Assembly (NCBI RefSeq): GCF_030816855.1
Contig: NZ_JAUSYK010000001.1
Location: 682,001-746,000, forward strand
DNA: 64,000 nt
Direction: 5' to 3'
Source of the DNA: Arthrobacter sp. B3I4
GTDB lineage: Bacteria > Actinomycetota > Actinomycetes > Actinomycetales > Micrococcaceae
Shown: piece by piece, positions 55,850 to 63,697 of the stretch
Layout: the number at the start of each line of letters is the position of its first letter
Numbering within the stretch: the first letter of the stretch is position 1
Made by a program: the position numbers and the translations under genes
The notes under the pieces: model-generated
What the model was told of the DNA's origin: nothing
Databases searched by the model: none
What the model saw: the letters and a program-made list of their open reading frames with translations, nothing else

Positions 55850-56491
55850 TTAGTGCTGGATCAGCGGGCTCAGGGTTGCCGCCCGCGCCGATGCACCGGT
55901 CATGCCAAGCGATTCCAGCCAGTTGCCCAGCATCAGGTAACCGCCCTCGGTCAACACCGATTCGGGGTGGAACTGGACTCCAACCAGGGGGGCGCTGCGG
56001 TGCTGCAGTCCCATGACGACGCCGGTTCCGGTTTCGGCGGTTATTTCCAGGACCGCCGGGATGCTTTCGCGCACCGCAGCCAGCGAGTGGTAGCGGGTGG
56101 CGGTGAAGGGCGAGGGTATCCCGGTGAAGACGCTTGTTCCGTGGTGTTCCACCAGCGACGTCTTCCCGTGCATCAGTTCGGGGGCATGCGTGACCCGGCC
56201 TCCGTACGCCTCGGCCAGCGCCTGATGGCCAAGGCAGACACCCAGCATGGGCTTCTGGTGACCGCCGCACCACTTAATCAGGTCGATGCAGACGCCCGCG
56301 TCGCCAGGCGCCCCAGGCCCGGGCGAAACAAGGACGCCGTCACGGGCCTCTGCCATTTCGATAGCCTCGGCCAACGTCACGTCGTCGTTGCGGACCACAG
56401 TGGTTTCTGCACCGAGTTCCTGAAGGTAGCCGACAAGCGTGTAAACAAAGCTGTCGTAGTTGTCTACGACCAGGATCTTGGTTGTGCTCAT
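55850..56491 (-). CDS. Aminodeoxychorismate/anthranilate synthase glutamine amidotransferase subunit
   Basis: The protein has ILVVDNYDSFVYTLVGYLQELG, LVSPGPGAPGDAG, the nucleophile Cys86 in GVCLGHQAL, and the C-terminal QFHPESVLTEGG with the His/Glu. It supplies ammonia for PABA (folate) or anthranilate (tryptophan) synthesis. In actinobacteria this gene lies next to pknB and is annotated pabA or trpG; the two cannot be separated by sequence here. The partner chorismate-binding subunit is not in the window. Convergent with pknB. Confidence 0.92.
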   Translation of the reverse strand: MSTTKILVVDNYDSFVYTLVGYLQELGAETTVVRNDDVTLAEAIEMAEARDGVLVSPGPGAPGDAGVCIDLIKWCGGHQKPMLGVCLGHQALAEAYGGRVTHAPELMHGKTSLVEHHGTSVFTGIPSPFTATRYHSLAAVRESIPAVLEITAETGTGVVMGLQHRSAPLVGVQFHPESVLTEGGYLMLGNWLESLGMTGASARAATLSPLIQH

Positions 56492-56780
56492 GGGTGCTTT
56501 GCTATGCCAATCGTCGAATCAGTGAACGGGCCAAAGTGCCCCGTCCAGGAGAACAGGAACTCAACCATCAATACCAGCACTCCGGCCGGCAAACCAGCGC
56601 CGCGATCATACCCACCACGGTGGGCCCGGCAATCGTCGGAAAAGCGGCCTGAACAACAGCTAGAATTGGCTGCAATTAGGATTTTGCACCAACCTAGACA
56701 GCGTTGACCGCCGGCCGTTCCTCCTCAAAGGGTAGCAAGCCGGGTCACAAGCTTGTTATCCAGCCCGCCAAGGAGGACCC

Positions 56781-57035
56781 GTGCCCGAGTCGAAGCCGCG
56801 TAAGAGGACTGCCCCTGCGCAGCAGCAAACTCCTGCAGCGCAGGCGTACAAACCGAACCCGGTGTGGTTTAAACCTGTGATGTTCGGCCTGATGATCATC
56901 GGGCTGCTGTGGATCATTACGTTTTACATCAGCGAAGGCACCCTTCCGGTCCGTGACTGGGCCTCATGGAACATCGTCGCGGGCTTCGGCATCGCCATTG
57001 TGGGCTTCCTGATGACTACGCGCTGGCGCTCCTGA
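56781..57035 (+). CDS. crgA: Cell division protein CrgA
   Basis: The 84-residue protein has a basic cytoplasmic N-terminus and two membrane helices (VMFGLMIIGLLWIITFYISEG, WNIVAGFGIAIVGFLMTTRW), exactly the CrgA layout. CrgA recruits FtsZ-ring and peptidoglycan proteins at the division site in actinobacteria. GTG 56781 has AAGGAGG at 56770-56776. A terminator-like hairpin follows the stop. Confidence 0.93.
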   Translation: MPESKPRKRTAPAQQQTPAAQAYKPNPVWFKPVMFGLMIIGLLWIITFYISEGTLPVRDWASWNIVAGFGIAIVGFLMTTRWRS

Positions 57036-57054
57036 GCCCTGCCCATCTCTTCCA

Positions 57055-57085
57055 GCAAGCCGGCGCACCCTGTGTGCCGGCTTGC
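57055..57085 (+). terminator. Terminator downstream of crgA
   Basis: GCAAGCCGGCGCAC at 57055-57068 pairs with GTGCCGGCTTGC at 57074-57085 (one bulged base) and is followed by TTGTTCT. Confidence 0.8.
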
Positions 57086-57150
57086 TTGTTCTGGGCAGCA
57101 CACTTCGGTAGCGTGCGCCGGTACCCCTGGCCCCATCGAAGGACTTCCCA

Positions 57151-57756
57151 ATGACAACGGACGTTAGCGGTTGCATCATCGGCGATGACGGTCTAGCCCG
57201 GCCCGCCTGGGCGGCCGTAGATCCCCTGCTCCGCACCTACTACGACACCGAGTGGGGCCTGCCGGTGCGGGACGAGCAGGGACTCTACGAGCGGATCAGT
57301 CTCGAAGCATTCCAAGCGGGCCTGTCGTGGGCCACCATTCTCCGCAAACGCCCGGCCTTCCGCGCAGCCTTCGCAGACTTCCACCCCGAGACCGTGGCTG
57401 CCTTCAGCGAAGCAGACGTCGAACGTCTGATGCAGGATGCGGGCATTGTGCGTAACCGGCTCAAGATACGGGCCGCAATCACCAATGCGCAGGCCACCCT
57501 GAACCTGAGGAGCGACGGCGGTCTAGTCGACTTCATCTGGAGCTTCCGGCCGCAGGTCACGCCTGAGCCCACCGCATTGGATCAGATCCCGACCAGCTCA
57601 GCCGAATCACTGGCGCTTTCCAAGGGCCTGCGGAAGCGCGGCTTCGTATTCGTTGGTCCCACCACGATGTATGCCCTGATGGAAGCCATTGGGATGATCG
57701 ACACCCACCTGATGGAGAGCCACCGGCGTGGCACGGCGGGAATTTGGCCGCGGTAG
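57151..57756 (+). CDS. tag: DNA-3-methyladenine glycosylase I
   Basis: The 201-residue protein removes 3-methyladenine from alkylated DNA. It has YYDTEWGLPVRDEQGLYERISLEAFQAGLSWATILRKRPAFRAAFADFHPETVA, the TAG core, and QDAGIVRNRLKIRAAITNA, then GFVFVGPTTMYALMEAIGMIDTH near the C-terminus. The conserved N-terminal Cys is in GCIIGDDG. It ends directly before the gene-free DnaA-box region. Confidence 0.9.
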   Translation: MTTDVSGCIIGDDGLARPAWAAVDPLLRTYYDTEWGLPVRDEQGLYERISLEAFQAGLSWATILRKRPAFRAAFADFHPETVAAFSEADVERLMQDAGIVRNRLKIRAAITNAQATLNLRSDGGLVDFIWSFRPQVTPEPTALDQIPTSSAESLALSKGLRKRGFVFVGPTTMYALMEAIGMIDTHLMESHRRGTAGIWPR

Positions 57757-58609
57757 TAGCCCTCCGAACCGGTCGCCCGGTCCTGAACCCCTGTGCACAA
57801 GTCTGCGCGGGTTATCCACAGCCTGTGCGCACGTCCAGCAGGGGTGTCATGAGCCCGGGCCGTGACAGCCTGCTGTGGCGCATCGGACCGTACAAAGGCA
57901 CTTTACCTGGATGAAGTTACACGGTTGTGAGTTATTAACAGTGTGGATGAACTGTGGATAACCAGGGGAGGCCTCATCTGGGCCTTCGCCACTCGCCGCG
58001 ACGGGTACCCGCGCGCCACGGGCAGCCGCCTCGTGCCGCCGAGCCTTCATCCTGGGCCGGCAACCACCAAGGGCGAGTTATCCACTTAGCAACAGACAAG
58101 TACCCACAAGTTATCCACACTTGGGGAAAAGTAGCTTCTTCAGGGTCGAGGGTCGCGGAAGAACGTACTGCAGCGGCGGCAGGAACGGGAAAACTCCAAG
58201 CCTCAAGTTATTAACACTGTGAACAAGCCTGTGCATAAGCGCTCCTTATACGGCCGCACCACAACTGCGAGGGATCCCTTCGACAGCTGAGCAGCGGGTT
58301 TGCCGCTCCTGCGCGGCCTCAGAGACGAACCTCTGCCCGGGACGGAGACTCTTAGGGCAGGAGTGTCCTCGGCGCGTTCTGGGGACCACCGTGCTGCCGT
58401 GGCGCCGAAGCCTGTGGTTATGCACATAACCACAAGGCTGGTGGCGAAAGTTATCCACAAGTGTGGACAGAGCTGGGGAACGCTCGCACACTTTCGCTAC
58501 CTGACGCTCCGGAGTGCGGATTTACCGGTGAACTACACACATGTAAGTTACCAACAGTGTGGATAACCGCTGTGGAAAACCGTGGGGACCGCAACCAGGC
58601 TCGGGCGGA
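57757..58609. other. Gene-free DnaA-box cluster (possible origin, titration or DnaA-regulated element)
   Basis: No convincing gene fits this 853-bp stretch. Exact TTATCCACA boxes: 57812-57820 (+), 57953-57961 (-), 58111-58119 (+), 58451-58459 (+), 58558-58566 (-). TTNTNCACA matches: 57792-57800 (-), 58218-58226 (-), 58230-58238 (-), 58418-58426 (+), 58571-58579 (-). One-off variants: 57942-57950 (-), 58078-58086 (+), 58462-58470 (-). Several form a module: a TTATTAACA-like box, 1-2 bases, TGTGGATAA-like, 2-4 bases, TGTGGATAA-like (57932-57961, 58208-58238, 58548-58579, and partly 58451-58482). DnaA binds such boxes at oriC. I see no clear AT-rich unwinding element. Confidence 0.8.
58413..58434. 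repeat. 10-bp-arm inverted repeat inside the DnaA-box cluster
   Basis: TGTGGTTATG at 58413-58422 and CATAACCACA at 58425-58434 are exact inverted copies with a CA spacer. The centre contains a TTATGCACA box. There is no T-run, so it is more likely a protein site than a terminator. Confidence 0.75.
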
Positions 58610-59503
58610 TCAGACCGGCAGCGCTGCCGTACCGACGCGCAACGCCGTTGCCGCCGCGAGCAGACCTACCACGACGAGGAGTCCGGCCAGCTGGAGCAGC
58701 CCCTGCCTCCGGCCGCGGGGAGCGTACGCAATGACCGCAGCGCAGAGCGCACCGGTAATCAGGCCACCCAAATGGGCCTGCCAAGCGATCTGCGGAACGA
58801 CAAAGCCGATGGCGCCGTTGATGGCGATCAGGACCCACAGTTGCTTCGTGTCCCCGCCGCGGTGGCGCTGGACAACCACCATGGCGCCGAAGAGGCCGAA
58901 AATGGCGCCGGAAGCACCCACGACGCCGCTGACCGGCTGCCCTGGAACGTAGGCAGGCGTAAGGAGGAGGTAACCGACGGACCCGCCTACGGCTGAGACC
59001 AGGTATACAGCTAGGAAGCGGATGCGCCCGAGGAGGGGTTCCAGCGCCTGGCCAAATATCCACAGCATGTACATGTTGAGCACGATGTGGAGGATGAAAC
59101 CCTGGGAGTGGAGAAAAGCGGAGGTGAGCATCCGCCACGGCTCGAAGACCCCGTATTCGGGAGTCGCATAAACGGTGGCGAAGGCGAGGTTTCGGTAGGC
59201 AGCGTCGCCGGGAACTATCCACTGCAGCACATAAAGCAGGGCGCAGGCGGCGATAATCCCAAGGGTGGCCAGCGGTTTCCCCGCCGCGACGGTGCCGCCG
59301 TAGGGCGACCGCACAGCCGGCGTCGTACGTTTTGCTTCGTTGACGCAGTCAATGCACTGGAACCCGACGGCGGCCGCCCGCTGGCAATCGGGGCACGCAG
59401 GGCGCCCGCACCGCTGGCACCGCACATAGGCGGGCCGGTCCGGGTGCCTTGGGCACACCGGAACCTGCGCGGACGGCTCTGCCGACGGAATTCCGTAGCT
59501 CAT
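58610..59503 (-). CDS. Rhomboid-family intramembrane serine protease with N-terminal zinc-finger-like domain
   Basis: The catalytic Ser is in VVGASGAIFGLFGAM and the His in IAWQAHLGGLITG, with LHIVLNMYMLWIFGQALEPLLG between, the rhomboid core. Six or seven membrane helices span residues about 75-290. The N-terminus has PVCPRHPDRPAYVRCQRCGRPACPDCQ and FQCIDCV, a Cys/His-rich zinc-finger-like domain common in actinobacterial rhomboids. Conserved order places it between crgA and the cyclophilin gene. The stop abuts the DnaA-box region. Confidence 0.92.
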   Translation of the reverse strand: MSYGIPSAEPSAQVPVCPRHPDRPAYVRCQRCGRPACPDCQRAAAVGFQCIDCVNEAKRTTPAVRSPYGGTVAAGKPLATLGIIAACALLYVLQWIVPGDAAYRNLAFATVYATPEYGVFEPWRMLTSAFLHSQGFILHIVLNMYMLWIFGQALEPLLGRIRFLAVYLVSAVGGSVGYLLLTPAYVPGQPVSGVVGASGAIFGLFGAMVVVQRHRGGDTKQLWVLIAINGAIGFVVPQIAWQAHLGGLITGALCAAVIAYAPRGRRQGLLQLAGLLVVVGLLAAATALRVGTAALPV

Positions 59504-59510
59504 GGGCTGG

Positions 59511-60056
59511 CTAGAGCTGCTCTACGTCGATGCTGTTGATGACGACATCTTCAACCGGGCGGTCGCCCATGCCGGTGCGGACGCCCTCGATGGCGTCGAC
59601 GACCTTCTTGGATTCCTCGTCCGCCACCTCGCCGAAGATGCTGTGCTTACCCTGCAGCCAGCCGGTCGGGATGGTTGTAATGAAGAACTGCGAGCCATTG
59701 GTGCCACGGCCCATCTGGATTCCGGCGTTCGCCATGGCCAGCTTGTACGGCTCGTTGAAAGTCAGTTCCGGGTGGATCTCGTCGTCGAACTTGTAGCCCG
59801 GTCCGCCGACGCCACGGCCCAGCGGGTCGCCGGCCTGGATCATGAAGTCTTTGATGATGCGGTGGAAGATCGTGCCGTTGTAGAGCGGCGTGCCGGTCTT
59901 GTCCTCACCGGTTTCAGGGTGCGTCCAGGCCTGCTCACCGGTGGCCAGGCCGACAAAGTTCTTGACGGTCTTGGGTGCGTGGTTGCCGAAAAGGTTGACG
60001 ACGATGTCGCCGAGGCTCGTGTGGATGGTTGCTTTTGCAGTTGCGATGGCAGTCAT
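59511..60056 (-). CDS. ppiA: Peptidyl-prolyl cis-trans isomerase, cyclophilin type
   Basis: The 181-residue protein has ATIHTSLGDIVVNLFGNHAPKTVKNFVGLATG, FHRIIKDFMIQAGDPLGRGVGGPGYKFDDE (active-site Arg), GTNGSQFFITTIPTGWLQGKHSIFGEV, the cyclophilin signature. It has no signal peptide and acts in the cytoplasm. ATG 60056 starts the conserved part. Conserved gene order supports the ppiA name. It ends 7 bases from the rhomboid gene on the same strand. Confidence 0.93.
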   Translation of the reverse strand: MTAIATAKATIHTSLGDIVVNLFGNHAPKTVKNFVGLATGEQAWTHPETGEDKTGTPLYNGTIFHRIIKDFMIQAGDPLGRGVGGPGYKFDDEIHPELTFNEPYKLAMANAGIQMGRGTNGSQFFITTIPTGWLQGKHSIFGEVADEESKKVVDAIEGVRTGMGDRPVEDVVINSIDVEQL

Positions 60057-60210
60057 GGCCCTATTCTTCCACGCAACGAGTCTGGCCACAGGGGCGCACA
60101 CCCAGTTCCGCGCTGGGTGAAATCGGCCTGAAATCCACCTGAAGAATAGCCCGTGGGGTCCCGGACCCGTAGGCTAACAACAGAACCGTCACATTAATCG
60201 GGAGGTAGTT

Positions 60211-61146
60211 GTGAAGAAAACGGATCGTATTGCCCGCGACCTGGAGCAGTCTGTGGCCAGCGCAGTAGAGAACGCCAGAGAATGGGCCACCCCGCGGGTT
60301 GAGGCCGCAGTTGACTGGGCCGTTCCGCGCGTACAGCACACGGTGGACACCGCTTCCCCCAGGATCCAGGAGGGCCTGAAGTCTGCGGCCCACAACCTGG
60401 CCGGCGGCGTCGCGACCGTGACCCCCCGCATTCAGGACGGACTGGCCCAGCTTGCGCCGAGGATCCACGACGCCGTCGAAGGGGCAACCCCGCGGCTGCA
60501 CGAAGCCTTGGACAGGGCCACCCCCGTCATCGCCACCGCCCGCGACCGGGTCGTTGTCGACTACCTCCCCAAGCTATCCGACCAGATCGGTCTGGCCTCG
60601 GAGGTGGTGCACCGTACCCTCGAAGGAGCCCCGGCCCACGTGGATGCCGTGGCCCAGCGCCTGGTGGACACCGGCGTCATCCGCAACTTCCAGGAACAGG
60701 TGCAGTCAGCCAGCCAGCAGCTCAACGTCGCAGCTGCCGAGGCCAGCCGCGCGGTCAACGATGAATTGGCTGGGCCGCAGAAGCCCAAGCACCGCGGTTT
60801 CCTGATTCTCGGCGTCATCGCGGCTGCCGCCGCTGCCGGCGTCGCCGCTTGGAAGGCCTCAAAGCCTGTCGAAGATCCCTGGAAGACTCCGGCCCCCGTC
60901 AATCCGGTAGCCCCGGCTCCGGTGCCCGCCACCACGGTCACCGACGTCAAGGACAGCGGCGGCGATACTGCCGTTGCTTCGACCGCGACGGCGGATGCGG
61001 CCGACAAGCAGGCGGAGGCATCCTCGGACCTGGGCGCTGATGCAACGGCCAAGACCGAGGACGAGTTGACGGCCCCGGTTGCCACGGATGCTAAGACCGC
61101 GATCCGCAACATCGCCGCCAGCTCCAACGGCGAAGAGAAAAAGTAG
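60211..61146 (+). CDS. Helical-repeat, single-membrane-segment protein of unknown function
   Basis: The N-terminal 110 residues are repeated amphipathic units: ATPRVEAAVDWA, VPRVQHTVDTA, SPRIQEGLKSA, TPRIQDGLAQL, APRIHDAVEGA, TPRLHEALDRA. A pattern of (T/S/A)PR(I/V)xxx(L/V) recurs every 11 or 22 residues. These 11-residue units resemble apolipoprotein/LEA-type helices. One membrane helix (GFLILGVIAAAAAAGVAAW) near residue 200 and an Ala/Pro/Val/Asp-rich tail follow. GTG 60211 has GGGAGG upstream. I do not recognise a named family; a cell-surface or stress role is possible. Confidence 0.7.
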   Translation: MKKTDRIARDLEQSVASAVENAREWATPRVEAAVDWAVPRVQHTVDTASPRIQEGLKSAAHNLAGGVATVTPRIQDGLAQLAPRIHDAVEGATPRLHEALDRATPVIATARDRVVVDYLPKLSDQIGLASEVVHRTLEGAPAHVDAVAQRLVDTGVIRNFQEQVQSASQQLNVAAAEASRAVNDELAGPQKPKHRGFLILGVIAAAAAAGVAAWKASKPVEDPWKTPAPVNPVAPAPVPATTVTDVKDSGGDTAVASTATADAADKQAEASSDLGADATAKTEDELTAPVATDAKTAIRNIAASSNGEEKK

Positions 61147-61183
61147 CCCGACACCCGCCGCGTGCGGGCCGGAGTACGTGCAG

Positions 61184-61223
61184 AAGGAGGGATTTCGCCG
61201 ATCGGCGGGATCCCTCCTTTTAC
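61184..61223. terminator. Rho-independent terminator after the helical-repeat gene
   Basis: AAGGAGGGAT at 61184-61193 pairs with ATCCCTCCTT at 61210-61219, and an inner CGCCG/CGGCG stem (61196-61208) closes it. TTTTAC follows on the plus strand. Confidence 0.85.
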
Positions 61224-61293
61224 TTTGCCACCAACCTGTTGCACCGGGGCCGCCGCAGGCTTCACAACCGGTTCAGGTGCTAAATTTGGGGTG

Positions 61294-62169
61294 ATGTCAC
61301 CCGCTGAATCCCTTGTGGATGCCCCCTACGATGCCGTGCGTGCCCCGGCCGTGTCCATCGTCATCCCGGCCTACAACGAGGAAAGCGTCATTCGGCAGTG
61401 CCTCATCGCCGCCGTCTACCAGTCCGTACCCGCCCACGAAATCATTGTGGTGGACAACCTGTCCAAGGACCGGACGGCGGACATCGTTCGGCAGATGCAG
61501 CAGGAGTACCCGGAGAGCCGGATCGTCCTGCTCAGCCAGGACACGGACCAAGGCCTGATCCCCACCCGCAATTACGGGCTTGATCACGCCACGGGTGAGA
61601 TCCTAGGCAGAATTGACGCCGACTCCGTGCTGGAGCCGGACTGGGTGGAACAAGTCCAGAAGGCTTTCGCGGACGACTCCGTGCACGCTGCCACGGGTCC
61701 CGTGGTGTACTACGACATGCCAATGCGGCGTTTCGGTCTCAAGGCTGATGACAAGATGCGCCAGTTCATGCTCAAGCTGGCTAAGCACCAGTACCACTTC
61801 CTCTTCGGCTCCAATATGGCGCTGCGGCGCTCCGCCTGGGAGACAATCCGGCTGGAGACCTGCCGGGATGAAAAGGACGAGATGCATGAGGACATTGATC
61901 TCTCCCTGCATCTGGCCGAGCACGACCTCCGGATCCAGTACTGGCCGCAAATGGTGTCCGGCATGTCGGCCCGCCGACTCGAGGACTCGCCCCGGGATTA
62001 CCGCTATTACGTCACTCGGTTCGACCGCACCTACAAGGCGCACAACGTGAAGAAGATGGCACTAAAGGCGCCCATGGTGGTCTTTTTCTCCGTGTATTTC
62101 CCGGCAAAACTGCTGCGTGCCATCCACACCGTCAACACGGCACAACCGGCCCGCCGCGGCGGGCAGTAG
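61294..62169 (+). CDS. Glycosyltransferase family 2 protein
   Basis: The enzyme has a GT-A core: VSIVIPAYNEESVIRQCLIAAVYQSVPAHEIIVVDNLSKDRTADIV, then LIPTRNYGLDHATGEILGRIDADSVLEPDWVEQ with the DxD motif. MHEDIDLSLHLAEHDLRI resembles the ED acceptor region. A C-terminal hydrophobic stretch (APMVVFFSVYFPAKLL) may be a membrane helix. Donor and acceptor are unknown. ATG 61294 is chosen because the conserved domain begins about 25 residues later; the ribosome site is weak. Confidence 0.85.
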   Translation: MSPAESLVDAPYDAVRAPAVSIVIPAYNEESVIRQCLIAAVYQSVPAHEIIVVDNLSKDRTADIVRQMQQEYPESRIVLLSQDTDQGLIPTRNYGLDHATGEILGRIDADSVLEPDWVEQVQKAFADDSVHAATGPVVYYDMPMRRFGLKADDKMRQFMLKLAKHQYHFLFGSNMALRRSAWETIRLETCRDEKDEMHEDIDLSLHLAEHDLRIQYWPQMVSGMSARRLEDSPRDYRYYVTRFDRTYKAHNVKKMALKAPMVVFFSVYFPAKLLRAIHTVNTAQPARRGGQ

Positions 62170-62172
62170 CGC

Positions 62173-63111
62173 TCAGTCCGTCCCCAGCTCGGCCAGGCGC
62201 TCCGCGTTGCGCCGTGTCGAACGGGAGCGCCGCTGGCCGGCCGCGACGACGGCGAGACCCACAAGGATCATCACCAGGCCGGCATAAGTTCCGCCCGGAA
62301 GCGTTTCACCAAGGAACGCCGCCGCGAGCAGCGCCGCACCGGGAATTTCCAGCAGGATGATCATCGAAACCAGCAACGGGCTCATCGTCGCCAGCAGGTG
62401 GTTGAACGCGGTGTGTCCCACCAGCTGCGCGCAGACCGTGATAGCCAGGATGCCAAGCCAGCCGGTCGCGTCGAAGCCTGCCAACGGCTGGCCGCTCGCC
62501 AGGGCGAGCACAGCGACGACCGCAGCGCACATGCCGTAACAGAGCGTCGTATAGACGCTGGTACCCATGGTCTGCCGCGCCTTGCCGCCGGCGAGCGTGT
62601 AAACGCCAGCGAGCATACCCCCGACGACGGCGAGGAGGTCGCCGGTCAGGGCGGTCGGGGAAGTGCCCATATCGAAGCCGGTGATTGCCACTACACCGGC
62701 GAAAGCCAGCCCCAGCCCGGCCAAGACCTGCCAGCTGTGCCGGACGCCGCGAAAGACTTGGAAAACGGCAATCCAGCCCGACTGCAGACACACCAGTGCG
62801 GTCGCGGCAGCCACCGACGTCAGTTGGAGTGAGGTGATGAAGCAGGCGAAGTGGAACGCCAGCGCCACCGCCGCGGCGAGTGACCAGCGGAACTCGCTGC
62901 CACTGACCCGGCCGAACTGCCGGGGCTGACGGACCAGAACGGGACCGGACATGACGACTGCGCCAATAGCGTTGCGCCAGAAAGCGATGGCCAGGGCGCT
63001 CACGGAGGTGGCACCCAGCGTGGCAGCAATCAGAGGCCCGGAGGAGGCAACGCCCAGTACACCGAGCGCCGCGAGGAAGAAGTTCACGCCTCCACAGTAG
63101 TGCTCCCGCAC
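62173..63111 (-). CDS. DMT-superfamily (EamA) transporter
   Basis: The protein has 10 hydrophobic segments in two EamA repeats (LGVLGVASSGPLIAATLGATSVSALAIAFWRNAIGA, and LLAVVGGMLAGVYTLAGGKAR to PLLVSMIILLEIPGAALLAAAFLGE). It is a drug/metabolite exporter; the substrate is unknown. The tail is basic (RRSRSTRRNAERL). GTG 63111 is the first in-frame start; GTG 63087 is an alternative. It converges on the glycosyltransferase gene. Confidence 0.88.
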   Translation of the reverse strand: MREHYCGGVNFFLAALGVLGVASSGPLIAATLGATSVSALAIAFWRNAIGAVVMSGPVLVRQPRQFGRVSGSEFRWSLAAAVALAFHFACFITSLQLTSVAAATALVCLQSGWIAVFQVFRGVRHSWQVLAGLGLAFAGVVAITGFDMGTSPTALTGDLLAVVGGMLAGVYTLAGGKARQTMGTSVYTTLCYGMCAAVVAVLALASGQPLAGFDATGWLGILAITVCAQLVGHTAFNHLLATMSPLLVSMIILLEIPGAALLAAAFLGETLPGGTYAGLVMILVGLAVVAAGQRRSRSTRRNAERLAELGTD

Positions 63112-63162
63112 AGGTGCCCGCCGTCAGCGCCCTCAGGGTGGGGCCGGGGTGGGCGTGAACGC

Positions 63163-63202
63163 AAAAGGTCCCGGCCAGCTTTTCCGCTGGCCGGGACCTT
63201 TT
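63163..63202. terminator. Strong bidirectional terminator
   Basis: AAAAGGTCCCGGCCAGC at 63163-63179 and its exact complement at 63186-63202 form a perfect 17-bp stem with a six-base loop and A/T ends. It lies directly after the leftward tRNA-Ala. Confidence 0.92.
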
Positions 63203-63206
63203 CCTA

Positions 63207-63282
63207 TGGTGGAGGCACGGGGACTCGAACCCCGAACCCCCTGCTTGCAAAGCAGGTGCGCTACCAATTGCGCCATGCCCCC
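63207..63282 (-). tRNA. tRNA-Ala (TGC anticodon)
   Basis: On the minus strand GGGGGCA pairs with TGCCTCC, discriminator A. The anticodon arm CCTGCTTTGCAAGCAGG gives TGC. T arm GTTCGAGTC. The 3' CCA is encoded at 63207-63209. It lies beside tRNA-Ile near gyrA, as in related genomes. Confidence 0.95.
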
Positions 63283-63350
63283 ATAAGAAGCAACCCGTCA
63301 ATCATACCCCAGTGCCGGACCGCCGTTTCCGGCTCCCAGCCTGGCTTGGG

Positions 63351-63467
63351 CTAATCGACCGTATCGGTCGACTGGCTCCAGACTGCCTTACGGGCCTCGG
63401 ATTCCTGCACTTTCCTGTAGAGCAGGACGCCTGCGATCGTGGCTGCAACTGCCAGCAACTTCTTCAC
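63351..63467 (-). CDS. DLW-39 family small protein (38 aa)
   Basis: The minus strand between the tRNAs codes MKKLLAVAATIAGVLLYRK followed by VQESEARKAVWSQSTDTVD: one membrane helix and a short acidic tail with the conserved Trp and ending D-x-V-D. This matches the tiny DLW-39 family found next to the gyrA region in actinobacteria; here the name-giving DLW is AVW. GTG 63467 (or 63473) is the start. Function unknown. It was missed by ordinary length cut-offs. Confidence 0.8.
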   Translation of the reverse strand: MKKLLAVAATIAGVLLYRKVQESEARKAVWSQSTDTVD

Positions 63468-63526
63468 ACGCACCCCGTTCCGATCCAGTTTCACGTGGAT
63501 CTTTACAGGAACCTGTACAGGTTCCG

Positions 63527-63600
63527 TGGGCGTACCAGGACTTGAACCTGGGACCTCTTCGTTATCAGCGAAGCGCTCTAACCGCCTGAGCTATACGCCC
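63527..63600 (-). tRNA. tRNA-Ile (GAT anticodon)
   Basis: On the minus strand GGGCGTA pairs with TACGCCC, discriminator A. The D arm is AGCTCAGGCGGTTAGAGC, the anticodon loop CTGATAA gives GAT, and the T arm is GTTCAAGTC. Length 74 nt; CCA is not encoded. Confidence 0.95.
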
Positions 63601-63697
63601 CGATGCCTCATCGGGCCGAGATATGACTTTACAGCACATCCCGGCCCGATCCAAAATCGAGGTCTTTTCCCGGGGTTCACCGGGAGGAAGGGGCCAT

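Noticed and set aside
58413..58434. Reading the inverted repeat as a Rho-independent terminator
   Set aside because: The stem is short and AT-richer than local terminators, lacks a T-run, and does not follow a gene end.
57847..58566. Short open frames inside the DnaA-box region (57847-58050, 57954-58214, 58203-58460, 58246-58491, 58300-58566)
   Set aside because: No ribosome sites, no domains, mutual overlap, and their codons run through the DnaA boxes.
57757..58609. Calling this stretch the replication origin outright
   Set aside because: Conserved gene order puts dnaA outside the window, and no AT-rich unwinding element is evident, so the assignment stays open.
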